From contig NZ_JAMXEX010000009.1 in NCBI RefSeq assembly GCF_025370775.1, positions 113,532-177,531 on the forward strand: a stretch of 64,000 bases of DNA, written 5' to 3'. The translations under genes and the position numbers were made by a program. The notes under the pieces are model-generated. The model was not told the DNA's origin and searched no databases. It saw only the letters and a program-made list of their open reading frames with translations. The stretch's first letter is position 1. Each line of letters starts with the position of its first letter. This document shows, in pieces, positions 34,125 through 41,951 of the stretch. The stretch is from Ancylothrix sp. D3o (lineage in GTDB: Bacteria > Cyanobacteriota > Cyanobacteriia > Cyanobacteriales > Oscillatoriaceae).

Positions 34125-37100
34125 CTACGGGCACAAAGGAAGTTCGATAATAAACTCAGCGCCTTCTCCGGGGGCTGAAATACATTTGAGGTTTCCGCCG
34201 TGTTTTTCGGTGATTATTTGATAGCTAATAGATAACCCCAAGCCTGTGCCTTTGCCCACAGATTTAGTGGTATAAAAAGCTTCAAATAAACGCATACGAA
34301 CTGCTTCTGTCATGCCGGGGCCGTTATCTTTGATTTTGATAAAAACATGGTTATTTTCTAGGCCGGTTTGGATGATAATTTGAGGAATTTTAGGCAATTT
34401 TTTGCTGGGGTCTAATGCCCCATCATTTGTTACCATATCTATTGCATCAATGGCGTTGGCGATCAGGTTCATGTAAACTTGGTTAAGCTGGCCGGCATAA
34501 CATTCAACCAAAGGTAAATTGCCATAATTTTTAATAACTTCAATGGCGGGACGTTCGGGTTTTGCTTTAAGTCGGTGTTGGAGAATCATTAAAGTGCTAT
34601 CAATACCGCTGTGAATATCTGTCGGTTTGGGTAAGGTTTCATCAACGCGGGAAAAGTTTCGCAATGACTGCATAATCTCGCTGATGCGATCTGTGCCTAC
34701 TTTCATTGAAGATAGCATTTTTGGCAAATCTTCAAGCAAAAATTCTAAATCAATATCTTCGGCATTTTCCTGTATTTCTGCCGGGGGGTTGGGGAGGTGT
34801 TCTTGATAAAGTTTGAGGTGAACAAGCAAGTTTTCGAGATATTCGGTGGCGTGGTGGAGGTTGCCAGAAATAAAGCTGACGGGGTTATTAACTTCGTGGG
34901 CAATACCGGCCACAAGTTGACCTAAACTTGAGATTTTTTCTGTGTGGACAAGTTGAGATTGGGTTTGCTGTAGTTTTTGCAGAGATTGTTCTAAAGCTTG
35001 GGTTTTTTCGCGTTCTTGTTGATAAAGACGGGCGTTTTCTATGGAGATGGCAAGTTGAGAAGTTAAAACTTTTAAAATTTCGACTCGTTCGGCGGTAAAA
35101 ACTGCGGAAGTAAGGTTATTTTCTAAATAAAGAATGCCGGTGAGTTTGCCGTGATAAATCACCGGCAGCCCTAAAATTGATTTAGGTTTTTTCTCTGAAA
35201 TATAGGCATCGCGGGCAAAAGGTTGTTCGTTTGTGGCATCGTTTATCACAAGTGTTTCTTTCGTTTTTTCTACAAAGTTTATAACGGAGATCGGCAGATT
35301 TTGTTTGGCATGAAGCGAAAGAGACTGCAAAACTTCAACATTTTCTTGATCGAGGTTGCATTCTGCGGAAATCAACCATTGATCGTCTTGAAAAGTAAGC
35401 AAACAACCTTTACGAGCACCGGCATTTTCTAAAACAATATTCATTAATTTTTCTAGCAAATTTTCGAGGACTATTTCCCCTGAAAGTGCTTGCGAGGCTT
35501 TGACAACGGTTGTCAGATCCAACCATTGCGAATAACCGCCGGTAGTAGAGTGGGTGATGCGGGTAATTTCGAGGTCGGAAATTTCGGTGCGAGGTGTGCG
35601 GATAATTAATTTCGGATAGCGTTCTTCGAGGTCTTTAAATTTAGCAATTGCCCCCCAGCGAATATAGCCATAATAGGCATCAGTCATGTAAATTTTGGCA
35701 ATTTTTTCTTTACCCAAACCGAGATAAAATTCGGCTGCAAGTTCGTTAGCGAGGGCTTCTTCTTGAATATAGCCGTTTTCTTTTGCCCCTCTAATAGCGA
35801 TCTCATATAGATCAATTGCTTCTAAAACATCCCCAAAAATTCGGGCTTTTTCTGCTGCAACTAAATCATATTTATGCTGGTAGTTCATGGGCGCATGAGA
35901 GGCCCATATTTTCATTTTTTCTTGATTGGCTTCTATTTGCTGGAGGTAGTTTTTTTGTTCGTCTGGGTTGACGCTTGAATAGTGAGCGAGTAGGGCTAAA
36001 GAACTGTAAAAATTGTAAGTGGTAACTGTTGCTAATCCTGTGGCAGCACCGGCATATTCTGCGGCTAAATTTGATGCTGCAATTGCCTGGGGGTAATCTT
36101 TATACAAGTATAATAGCATCAATTTTGCTTGATAAGCTGCAAAAATGGCTAGGCCGTTATTGGTTTGTTTTAACTGGCTCAGCATGATGGTTTCATCAAA
36201 ACTTTCGCCTATCAAGTGGGTTTTGTTTGTAGATTTGCCTAGCAAATTTAAAGTTAACTGCTTCCAGACTTTTGCATAAGCAATTGCGGCTTCTTGTTTG
36301 AGTTTTAAAAGTAAGTTTATATATACGCTTTGGTTTTTTTCGATTGTTTCCAGTTCTTCGCCTATCAATAAGAGGTAGGCGCAATAAAACATAGAATTAT
36401 AACTTGTCCATTCAATATCGCCGGTTTCTAAACCGCTTTGAACGCCTTCTTGAAAACCTGGCAAACTTTCTTTGATATGTTGTTTCCAAGGGGAAATTCC
36501 GCTGTAAAATAAGTCATATACTTTACATTTAAAAGATTGGGAGTTAAATTGTTCTAATAAGTGCAAAGCAAGTTGACCGGAATAATATCCTGTGTTGATA
36601 TCTCCGAAAGCGCCGGTCAGCAATAAACCATACCAAGCATAAGCGTAAGCTGCGAGAGGAGAATGTCCGTTTTCGATGCAGAAATTGATGATGGTTAAAA
36701 TCACGACCGGCAACAGTTCAGGTTTCATTACATAGGCCGGTGCAATTAAAGAAAGTAGTAATTTTAAGGCTGCTAGTTTGTAAGGATCTGTAAGTTCGGG
36801 GATATTTTCTAAATCTTCCATTTTTGGCAAAACCGGCAATTCTGACAAGCTGGTATTGTCTAAACTCACCCCCAGTAATTCAAGCGCCTGCAAGCCGGTA
36901 TCTATAGCGAGTTGCATTTGGTTTTGAGCCATATAAAACTGAATTTTTAGATGCTCGACTTCAATGCGCTCTAGCGGAGTTTTTGCCTGTTCTAAAACGA
37001 TTTCAGCTAACTTCGCTGCTATCGGAAAATTGGTATTTAAATATTCAGCTTCTATGACTTCAATATAAACATTAAAACTTAAATCGTACTGAGTCTGCCA

Positions 37101-39470
37101 GCTATTTTCTGCCAGTAAACTCATCCCCAGATTCAAATATCGCACAGCAGCTTCATAAGCGGTGGCAGATTTTGCTTTTTTCCCGGCAATTAAATTTAAC
37201 TTAGCGAGTTGATCTTTTTCAGCTTGGCTGGTTATTAATTCCACCCCCATATTTAGCTGGTTAACGACATCAAAAATATTTTCTTCCAGTGCTTCTGGGG
37301 GGATTTTTTCTAACAACAGGTTCCCGATTTTTAGGTGAGTTGCTTTCTTTTCCTCTTCGGGAATTAGCGAGTAGGCGGCTTGTTGCACGCGGTCATGTAA
37401 AAATTTATACGCCACGCGCACATCTTCAATAATTAAAGTGCCGTGTTTTTCTTGATCAAAAAAGAGAGGAATTTTGTAAGCATTACTGAGGGGTAAAATC
37501 AAACCGGCTTGCAGTGCTTCCCACAAAGCATCTGCGGTACTAAACACAGATTTTTCATTAACTATTGCCAAAACATCCAAGTTAAAAGAATTGCCAATAC
37601 AAGCGGCTAATTTTAAAACCTGCACGGTTTCATCAGAGAGTTTTTGAATATTTCTCGCCACCAGTTCCACCACGTTGTAATCAGTGATGCCAATGGCTTG
37701 AATTTGCTTAAGATCCCAAACCCAACACCCCTCATTAAAATCAAATTGCAAAAGTTTTTCTGCATTGAGGGTTTGCAAAAGTTGCGTTAAGAAGAAAGGA
37801 TTACCCTGAGTTTTATTAAAAACTAATTCTGCCAAAAATTGGGATTTTTCTGCTTTATTTAATGTTTCGGCTACCAATTGATTGATGGTGATTCTATTTA
37901 ATGATTCCAAGATAATGTTATTAATAATAACGTCGGATTTTTCAATTTCGTCAAGGGTTATAATGAGGGGATGGGTGGGGCTAACTTCGTTATCTCGATA
38001 GGCTCCAATCATCAATAAATATTGACTTTCTGCATCGCTAACAAGCATTTGAATTAGCTTTAAAGATGCGCTATCAGCCCACTGTAAATCGTCTAAAAAC
38101 ACAACCAGGGGATGCTCTTTATTCGTGAAAACGTGGATAAATTCTTTGAAAAGCCGGTTAAAGCGATTTTGTGATTCTGCCGGCCCTAATTGAGGAACTG
38201 CTGGCTGCTTGCCTGTAATTAATTCCACTTCAGGTATCACATCAATAATCACTTGTGCATTTTGCCCTAATGCAGATAATAACTTCTCTTTCCACAGAGC
38301 AAGATTTTGGCAATTTTCTGTTAGCAATTGGCGGATAAGTTCTTGGAAAGCCTGAATGATTGCGGCGTAGGGAATATTGCGTTTAAATTGGTCAAATTTG
38401 CCAGAAATAAAATATCCGCGTTGCCGGACAATGGGCTTATGCACTTCATTTACCACCGAAGTTTTGCCAATTCCCGAATAGCCAGAAACTAGCATTATTT
38501 CGCTTTTACCGGCCCCTACGCGCTCAAAAGCATCTAGTAAAATTTCGACTTCTTTTTCCCTTCCGTAAAGCTTTTGCGGAATCAAAAATTGTCCTGATTT
38601 ATCCCGCTCTCCGGGGTTAAAGTTTTCAATTTTTCCCGTACTTTCCAGCGCCTTTAAACATCTTTCTAAATCCGCTTTTAACCCAAATGCACTTTGATAG
38701 CGATCTTCAGCATTTTTTTCTAAAAGTTTCATCACAATTGCCGAAATCGCCTGCGGAATTTCTGGCCTAATTTCCTCTAGCGTCAGCGGTTGTTTAGCAA
38801 TATGACAGTGTACTAATTCCATTGGATCGGTCGCCTCAAAAGGCAATTTACCGGCCAACATTTCATAAAAAGTCACCCCCAAAGAATAAAAATCAGTCCG
38901 GTAATCAATTGAGCGATTCATCCGTCCCGTTTGTTCTGGCGACATATAAGCCAGCGTACCTTCTAATAAGTTAGGATTGCTCGTTGCTGCGGTTTCTCTC
39001 GACAGGCGCGTGGCAATACTAAAATCAATAAGTTTGACTTCAAACGTTTGAGGTTTAATCAGAATATTGTGAGGTTTAATATCTTTGTGAATAATATTTT
39101 TTTGGTGTAATTCTCCCAACGCTGAAGCAAGTATTAGAGCAATATTTAAAAATAATTTCAGCGAAATCTCTTTATCCGTACAAAATTCTTTGAGTGAACT
39201 TCCGCCAAAATCTTCTAATATCAGCGCTAAACCGTTTTGATTATTTTCTAACCCCAACGTCCTAATCACCCCATCGATTTGCAGATGTTGCAAGATTTTA
39301 TATTCGTGTCTTAATCGGGTGATTTCTTCCAAGCTGGGATATTCCGATTTCAACGTTTTGACGATGGCAGAGCTTTGAGATGACTGGTTTGTGGCTCGAT
39401 AAATAATTGTTTTGATTCCTTCGTGAACCGGTTTAGCCACAACGTTATAGCCTGAAATTGTCACCGTCAT
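34125..39470 (-). CDS. Ser/Thr kinase - AAA ATPase - GAF - histidine kinase hybrid sensor
   Basis: 1781 residues. Domains in order: a Hanks-type kinase (about 1-275), with catalytic HKDIKPHN near 127 and LIDFSIA in place of DFG; an AAA/STAND-like ATPase with Walker A SGYSGIGKTS near 330 and Walker B VVFLDDLQWAD near 459; a long helical TPR-like middle (about 700-1250); a GAF domain (about 1340-1490); and a histidine kinase with the H-box LVAGIAHEVNNP (His near 1525), N-box NLIANAIDAI near 1668, and G-boxes DNGPGM and GTGLGLS near 1715-1740. Such giant hybrids are common in filamentous cyanobacteria, including heterocyst-related examples. The signal sensed is unknown, and no response regulator is adjacent. 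Confidence 0.95.
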   Translation of the reverse strand: MTVTISGYNVVAKPVHEGIKTIIYRATNQSSQSSAIVKTLKSEYPSLEEITRLRHEYKILQHLQIDGVIRTLGLENNQNGLALILEDFGGSSLKEFCTDKEISLKLFLNIALILASALGELHQKNIIHKDIKPHNILIKPQTFEVKLIDFSIATRLSRETAATSNPNLLEGTLAYMSPEQTGRMNRSIDYRTDFYSLGVTFYEMLAGKLPFEATDPMELVHCHIAKQPLTLEEIRPEIPQAISAIVMKLLEKNAEDRYQSAFGLKADLERCLKALESTGKIENFNPGERDKSGQFLIPQKLYGREKEVEILLDAFERVGAGKSEIMLVSGYSGIGKTSVVNEVHKPIVRQRGYFISGKFDQFKRNIPYAAIIQAFQELIRQLLTENCQNLALWKEKLLSALGQNAQVIIDVIPEVELITGKQPAVPQLGPAESQNRFNRLFKEFIHVFTNKEHPLVVFLDDLQWADSASLKLIQMLVSDAESQYLLMIGAYRDNEVSPTHPLIITLDEIEKSDVIINNIILESLNRITINQLVAETLNKAEKSQFLAELVFNKTQGNPFFLTQLLQTLNAEKLLQFDFNEGCWVWDLKQIQAIGITDYNVVELVARNIQKLSDETVQVLKLAACIGNSFNLDVLAIVNEKSVFSTADALWEALQAGLILPLSNAYKIPLFFDQEKHGTLIIEDVRVAYKFLHDRVQQAAYSLIPEEEKKATHLKIGNLLLEKIPPEALEENIFDVVNQLNMGVELITSQAEKDQLAKLNLIAGKKAKSATAYEAAVRYLNLGMSLLAENSWQTQYDLSFNVYIEVIEAEYLNTNFPIAAKLAEIVLEQAKTPLERIEVEHLKIQFYMAQNQMQLAIDTGLQALELLGVSLDNTSLSELPVLPKMEDLENIPELTDPYKLAALKLLLSLIAPAYVMKPELLPVVILTIINFCIENGHSPLAAYAYAWYGLLLTGAFGDINTGYYSGQLALHLLEQFNSQSFKCKVYDLFYSGISPWKQHIKESLPGFQEGVQSGLETGDIEWTSYNSMFYCAYLLLIGEELETIEKNQSVYINLLLKLKQEAAIAYAKVWKQLTLNLLGKSTNKTHLIGESFDETIMLSQLKQTNNGLAIFAAYQAKLMLLYLYKDYPQAIAASNLAAEYAGAATGLATVTTYNFYSSLALLAHYSSVNPDEQKNYLQQIEANQEKMKIWASHAPMNYQHKYDLVAAEKARIFGDVLEAIDLYEIAIRGAKENGYIQEEALANELAAEFYLGLGKEKIAKIYMTDAYYGYIRWGAIAKFKDLEERYPKLIIRTPRTEISDLEITRITHSTTGGYSQWLDLTTVVKASQALSGEIVLENLLEKLMNIVLENAGARKGCLLTFQDDQWLISAECNLDQENVEVLQSLSLHAKQNLPISVINFVEKTKETLVINDATNEQPFARDAYISEKKPKSILGLPVIYHGKLTGILYLENNLTSAVFTAERVEILKVLTSQLAISIENARLYQQEREKTQALEQSLQKLQQTQSQLVHTEKISSLGQLVAGIAHEVNNPVSFISGNLHHATEYLENLLVHLKLYQEHLPNPPAEIQENAEDIDLEFLLEDLPKMLSSMKVGTDRISEIMQSLRNFSRVDETLPKPTDIHSGIDSTLMILQHRLKAKPERPAIEVIKNYGNLPLVECYAGQLNQVYMNLIANAIDAIDMVTNDGALDPSKKLPKIPQIIIQTGLENNHVFIKIKDNGPGMTEAVRMRLFEAFYTTKSVGKGTGLGLSISYQIITEKHGGNLKCISAPGEGAEFIIELPLCP

Positions 39471-39566
39471 TTTATCTCCAGTTTTTTTTCAGCAAAATTT
39501 TTAGCTAATACTAACGATTTTGGCTCTACAACCCATAGATGTCAAGTCCAAAACTCCTCGCCTCGC

Positions 39567-39610
39567 AATATCCGCAAATTTACTTAAGTAAATATCCGCA
39601 AATTTACTTA
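39567..39610. repeat. Perfect 20-bp direct repeat upstream of the hybrid kinase
   Basis: Two identical copies of AATATCCGCAAATTTACTTA (39567-39586 and 39591-39610) are separated by 4 bp. The junction TTACTTAAGTAA is a palindrome. It lies about 100 bp upstream of the kinase start codon and could be a tandem operator or a small duplication. Confidence 0.8.
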
Positions 39611-39684
39611 GCCTACTTTCGCTGACTTTTTATTTCATCCGCCTTTAAGAGATGCCTAAAAATCGTGAAAATTTTCCACCATCT

Positions 39685-40149
39685 TTATTTGGATGAACCC
39701 GAACCTGTAGAGCGTTGCTGTTGATAAATCTTTAAAACTTGTTGTGTATAACCCGCAATATTTTCCCTGCCATACTGAGTCGGATCTCCCGTCATCCACC
39801 AAGCCGCAGCACGGCGCACAGCCATGTCTTCATTATTTCCCCCCGCCTTATATTCATCCTTTAAAATATCTCGCATCACGCAAACTAAAATTCCTCTAGC
39901 TGTTTGGGGGCTTCTCTCAAATTGTACCGGCGTTAACTCTTTGCCGGTGCAAAGTCTCGACCACCTTTTAATATTGTCTGGTTTAATTTGCCACTCGCTA
40001 TAAAGTCCGTCATTTTCAGTGCCGGTTTTCGGTGCCGCTTGTCGCAAAGCTTCCACCAAAGCACCAACTTTAGCATCCGTAATTTGCGCCTGTACCGGCA
40101 ACGCAGACAACCCCAAACTCAGAATTATTCCTGCAATCATTAAGCGCAT
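39685..40149 (-). CDS. Small secreted protein of unknown function
   Basis: 154 residues from ATG 40149 (a second ATG three codons in is also possible). The signal peptide is MRLMIAGIILSLGLSALPVQA. The mature part is helical, with two cysteines (RLCTGKEL and LVCVMRDI) that could form a disulfide, a conserved-looking VRRAAAWWMTGDP segment, and a Ser/Gly tail. I do not recognise a family. It has its own 249-bp upstream region. Confidence 0.75.
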   Translation of the reverse strand: MRLMIAGIILSLGLSALPVQAQITDAKVGALVEALRQAAPKTGTENDGLYSEWQIKPDNIKRWSRLCTGKELTPVQFERSPQTARGILVCVMRDILKDEYKAGGNNEDMAVRRAAAWWMTGDPTQYGRENIAGYTQQVLKIYQQQRSTGSGSSK

Positions 40150-40398
40150 ACTTCCACTTTATCTCCCCTGAAAAAAAATTTACGGATTCTTTTATCTTAT
40201 ACTGTAATTTGCTTCCAGCCAAAATCTTACTTTCGATAGATTTCACCTCGGCAAACTTTACGAAAATCCGAAAAAAGTTTTAATATGGAGAACAAAGGTT
40301 TATGTCAGAAACCAAGGTTCTCATTTTAGAAACCCGATTTTCAGGGCGTTTTTTCCTAAAATTTTGATTATTATCAGAGATTTTGGTGGAAGTAACCC

Positions 40399-41265
40399 CT
40401 ACATATTTAGGCGTGAAACTTGCAAAGAAAAATCAAGCCGGCAATCAGAAACCTCCCTCGAACCACTCACCGGCGCAGCCCTTTCGGGAGTCGCCGTACA
40501 AGCCAGCGGAATATGCCCTTCCGCAGTCAATAAAGCCGAAGTAGGATCTAAACCAATCCATCCAGCCCCAGGCAAATAAACCTCAGCCCAGGCGTGCAAA
40601 TCAGCCGAATCTTTTTTTACCCCATCCGGCGAACTTTCCGAAACTAACTGAATCAAATATCCCGAAACAAACCGCGCCGCCAAACCATAATGCCGCAACA
40701 TTTGCACCAAAAGCCAGGTAGTATCCCGACAAGAACCCACCTTTTTTGCCAAAGTTTCCTCACAAGTTTGAATACCCTCCTCCAAACGCGCTGAATAGTC
40801 CACAACCTCCCTTAAATTTTGATTCAGCGAACATAAAAAATCCGTAATATAAACATCTTTCTTAACAAACTTATCCAAATATTCTAGCAACAAATCTCCC
40901 GATTCAGTGCATTCTAAAAACAAGCCTAATTCCTTTTCAAGCGCCGAATCATAACTAAACGGATACTTATCAGCATAAGCTTCCACAAAAAAATTAAACG
41001 GATTCACCGGCCTAATTTCCGCCCCTAACTCAACCTCAATATTTAACTCATTAGTGGGTTCAGCAAACGTCACCCGCGCCTGAAAATTTCCGTAAGGATC
41101 TTGTAGCCAATGCAGAGAATGTTCAACCCCTAAAATTTTCAACAAATACCCCGAAATAGGCAGAGGACAATGGGGTGCCGGTCGCAGTCGCACAAAATGG
41201 GGCCCCAAACGCACAGGCCGGTCATATTGATAACGAGTTTCATGCCTTAAAACAACTTTAGTCAT
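40399..41265 (-). CDS. Transglutaminase-like protein
   Basis: 288 residues. The N-terminal transglutaminase-associated domain (LRHETRYQYDRPVRLGPHFVRLRPAP) is followed by the papain-like core with the triad Cys in VGSCRDTTWLL (about 178), His in DLHAWAEVYL (about 224) and Asp in GLDPTSA (about 239). It is predicted to be a cytoplasmic peptidase or amidase rather than a true cross-linking enzyme, as usual for bacterial members. The C-terminus, after LTAEGHIPLACTATP, looks shorter than in many relatives. In other bacteria these genes accompany alpha-E and ATP-grasp genes, which are absent here. Confidence 0.92.
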   Translation of the reverse strand: MTKVVLRHETRYQYDRPVRLGPHFVRLRPAPHCPLPISGYLLKILGVEHSLHWLQDPYGNFQARVTFAEPTNELNIEVELGAEIRPVNPFNFFVEAYADKYPFSYDSALEKELGLFLECTESGDLLLEYLDKFVKKDVYITDFLCSLNQNLREVVDYSARLEEGIQTCEETLAKKVGSCRDTTWLLVQMLRHYGLAARFVSGYLIQLVSESSPDGVKKDSADLHAWAEVYLPGAGWIGLDPTSALLTAEGHIPLACTATPERAAPVSGSREVSDCRLDFSLQVSRLNM

Positions 41266-41325
41266 TTGGGGAATTACTGATCAGTGATTAGAAATTGGGA
41301 CACACTATCATAGCAATTCCCAAAT
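41264..41325. repeat. Inverted repeat in the 5' region of the transglutaminase gene
   Basis: ATTTGGGGAATT (41264-41275) pairs with AATTCCCAAAT (41315-41325) apart from one extra G. The left arm reaches the start codon. Just inside lies the perfect palindrome ACTGATCAGT. It could mask the start in mRNA or bind a regulator. Confidence 0.45.
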
Positions 41326-41349
41326 CCCTCCTCCCTGATTGCCAATTTC

Positions 41350-41877
41350 TTAAATTAACTTATGCCCACAATGAGAACAAAAACGATCAGCCGGTTGCAA
41401 AGGCGAACCACATTGCGAACAAAAATTTTTTCCCTTTGAACTCGACACATCATTACCCATACTCATCTGCATTCCCCCAAGACGCATTTCCATATTCCCC
41501 ATTTTCAGAGGCTGCATCGGTTCCATAGGCTGCATAGGCTGCATAGGCTGCATAGGCTGCATAGGCTGCATCCCAGGCACCACAGCCTCCTCCAAACATA
41601 AAACCTTCCCCTCCACAGCCGGCGCTTCATTTTGGGAACTAATAACATTACCTTGGATATTGACAAAATGCTTACCTTGTGCAGTAGTCAATTCCAAAAC
41701 AAAACCCGCCGCCGTTGCAAAAGCAACCGGCACAGAAATCCAGGTACCCGTTGTAAAGCCGGTGGAAGACGATTGTTGTTGCGTACCAGAAGAACTCATC
41801 AAAGTAATCAAAGTTTGGGTACCTTGATTGTCGATAAAAACTTGTTGGCCGGTGCCGGTGTTAAATTTATAAGCCAT
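41350..41877 (-). CDS. Zinc-ribbon protein with Met-Gln-Pro repeats
   Basis: 175 residues. The first about 100 residues are beta-rich, with no named domain (MAYKFNTGTGQQVFIDNQGTQTLIT). They are followed by a run of MQP tripeptides (five MQP, one MEP, one MQP) encoded by a 9-bp tandem repeat. A Met/Gly-rich stretch then leads to a C-terminal zinc ribbon FCSQCGSPLQPADRFCSHCG with CxxC-x10-CxxC spacing. No signal peptide, so cytoplasmic. The function is unknown. Confidence 0.8.
   Translation of the reverse strand: MAYKFNTGTGQQVFIDNQGTQTLITLMSSSGTQQQSSSTGFTTGTWISVPVAFATAAGFVLELTTAQGKHFVNIQGNVISSQNEAPAVEGKVLCLEEAVVPGMQPMQPMQPMQPMQPMEPMQPLKMGNMEMRLGGMQMSMGNDVSSSKGKNFCSQCGSPLQPADRFCSHCGHKLI
41516..41571. 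repeat. 9-bp tandem repeat (ATAGGCTGC) encoding MQP
   Basis: Five to six near-identical copies in tandem inside the zinc-ribbon gene, prone to in-frame length change. Confidence 0.9.
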
Positions 41878-41951
41878 AATCTTGCCTAAACTTCAGGCAA
41901 ACACACTTCTGACTTTAATTGTAAACCCGCACTCCCCATCCGCCATTTCCT

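Noticed and set aside
41264-41325. Attachment site or terminator for the zinc-ribbon gene
   Set aside because: The inverted repeat has no T run and no integrase nearby; kept only as a weak regulatory repeat.
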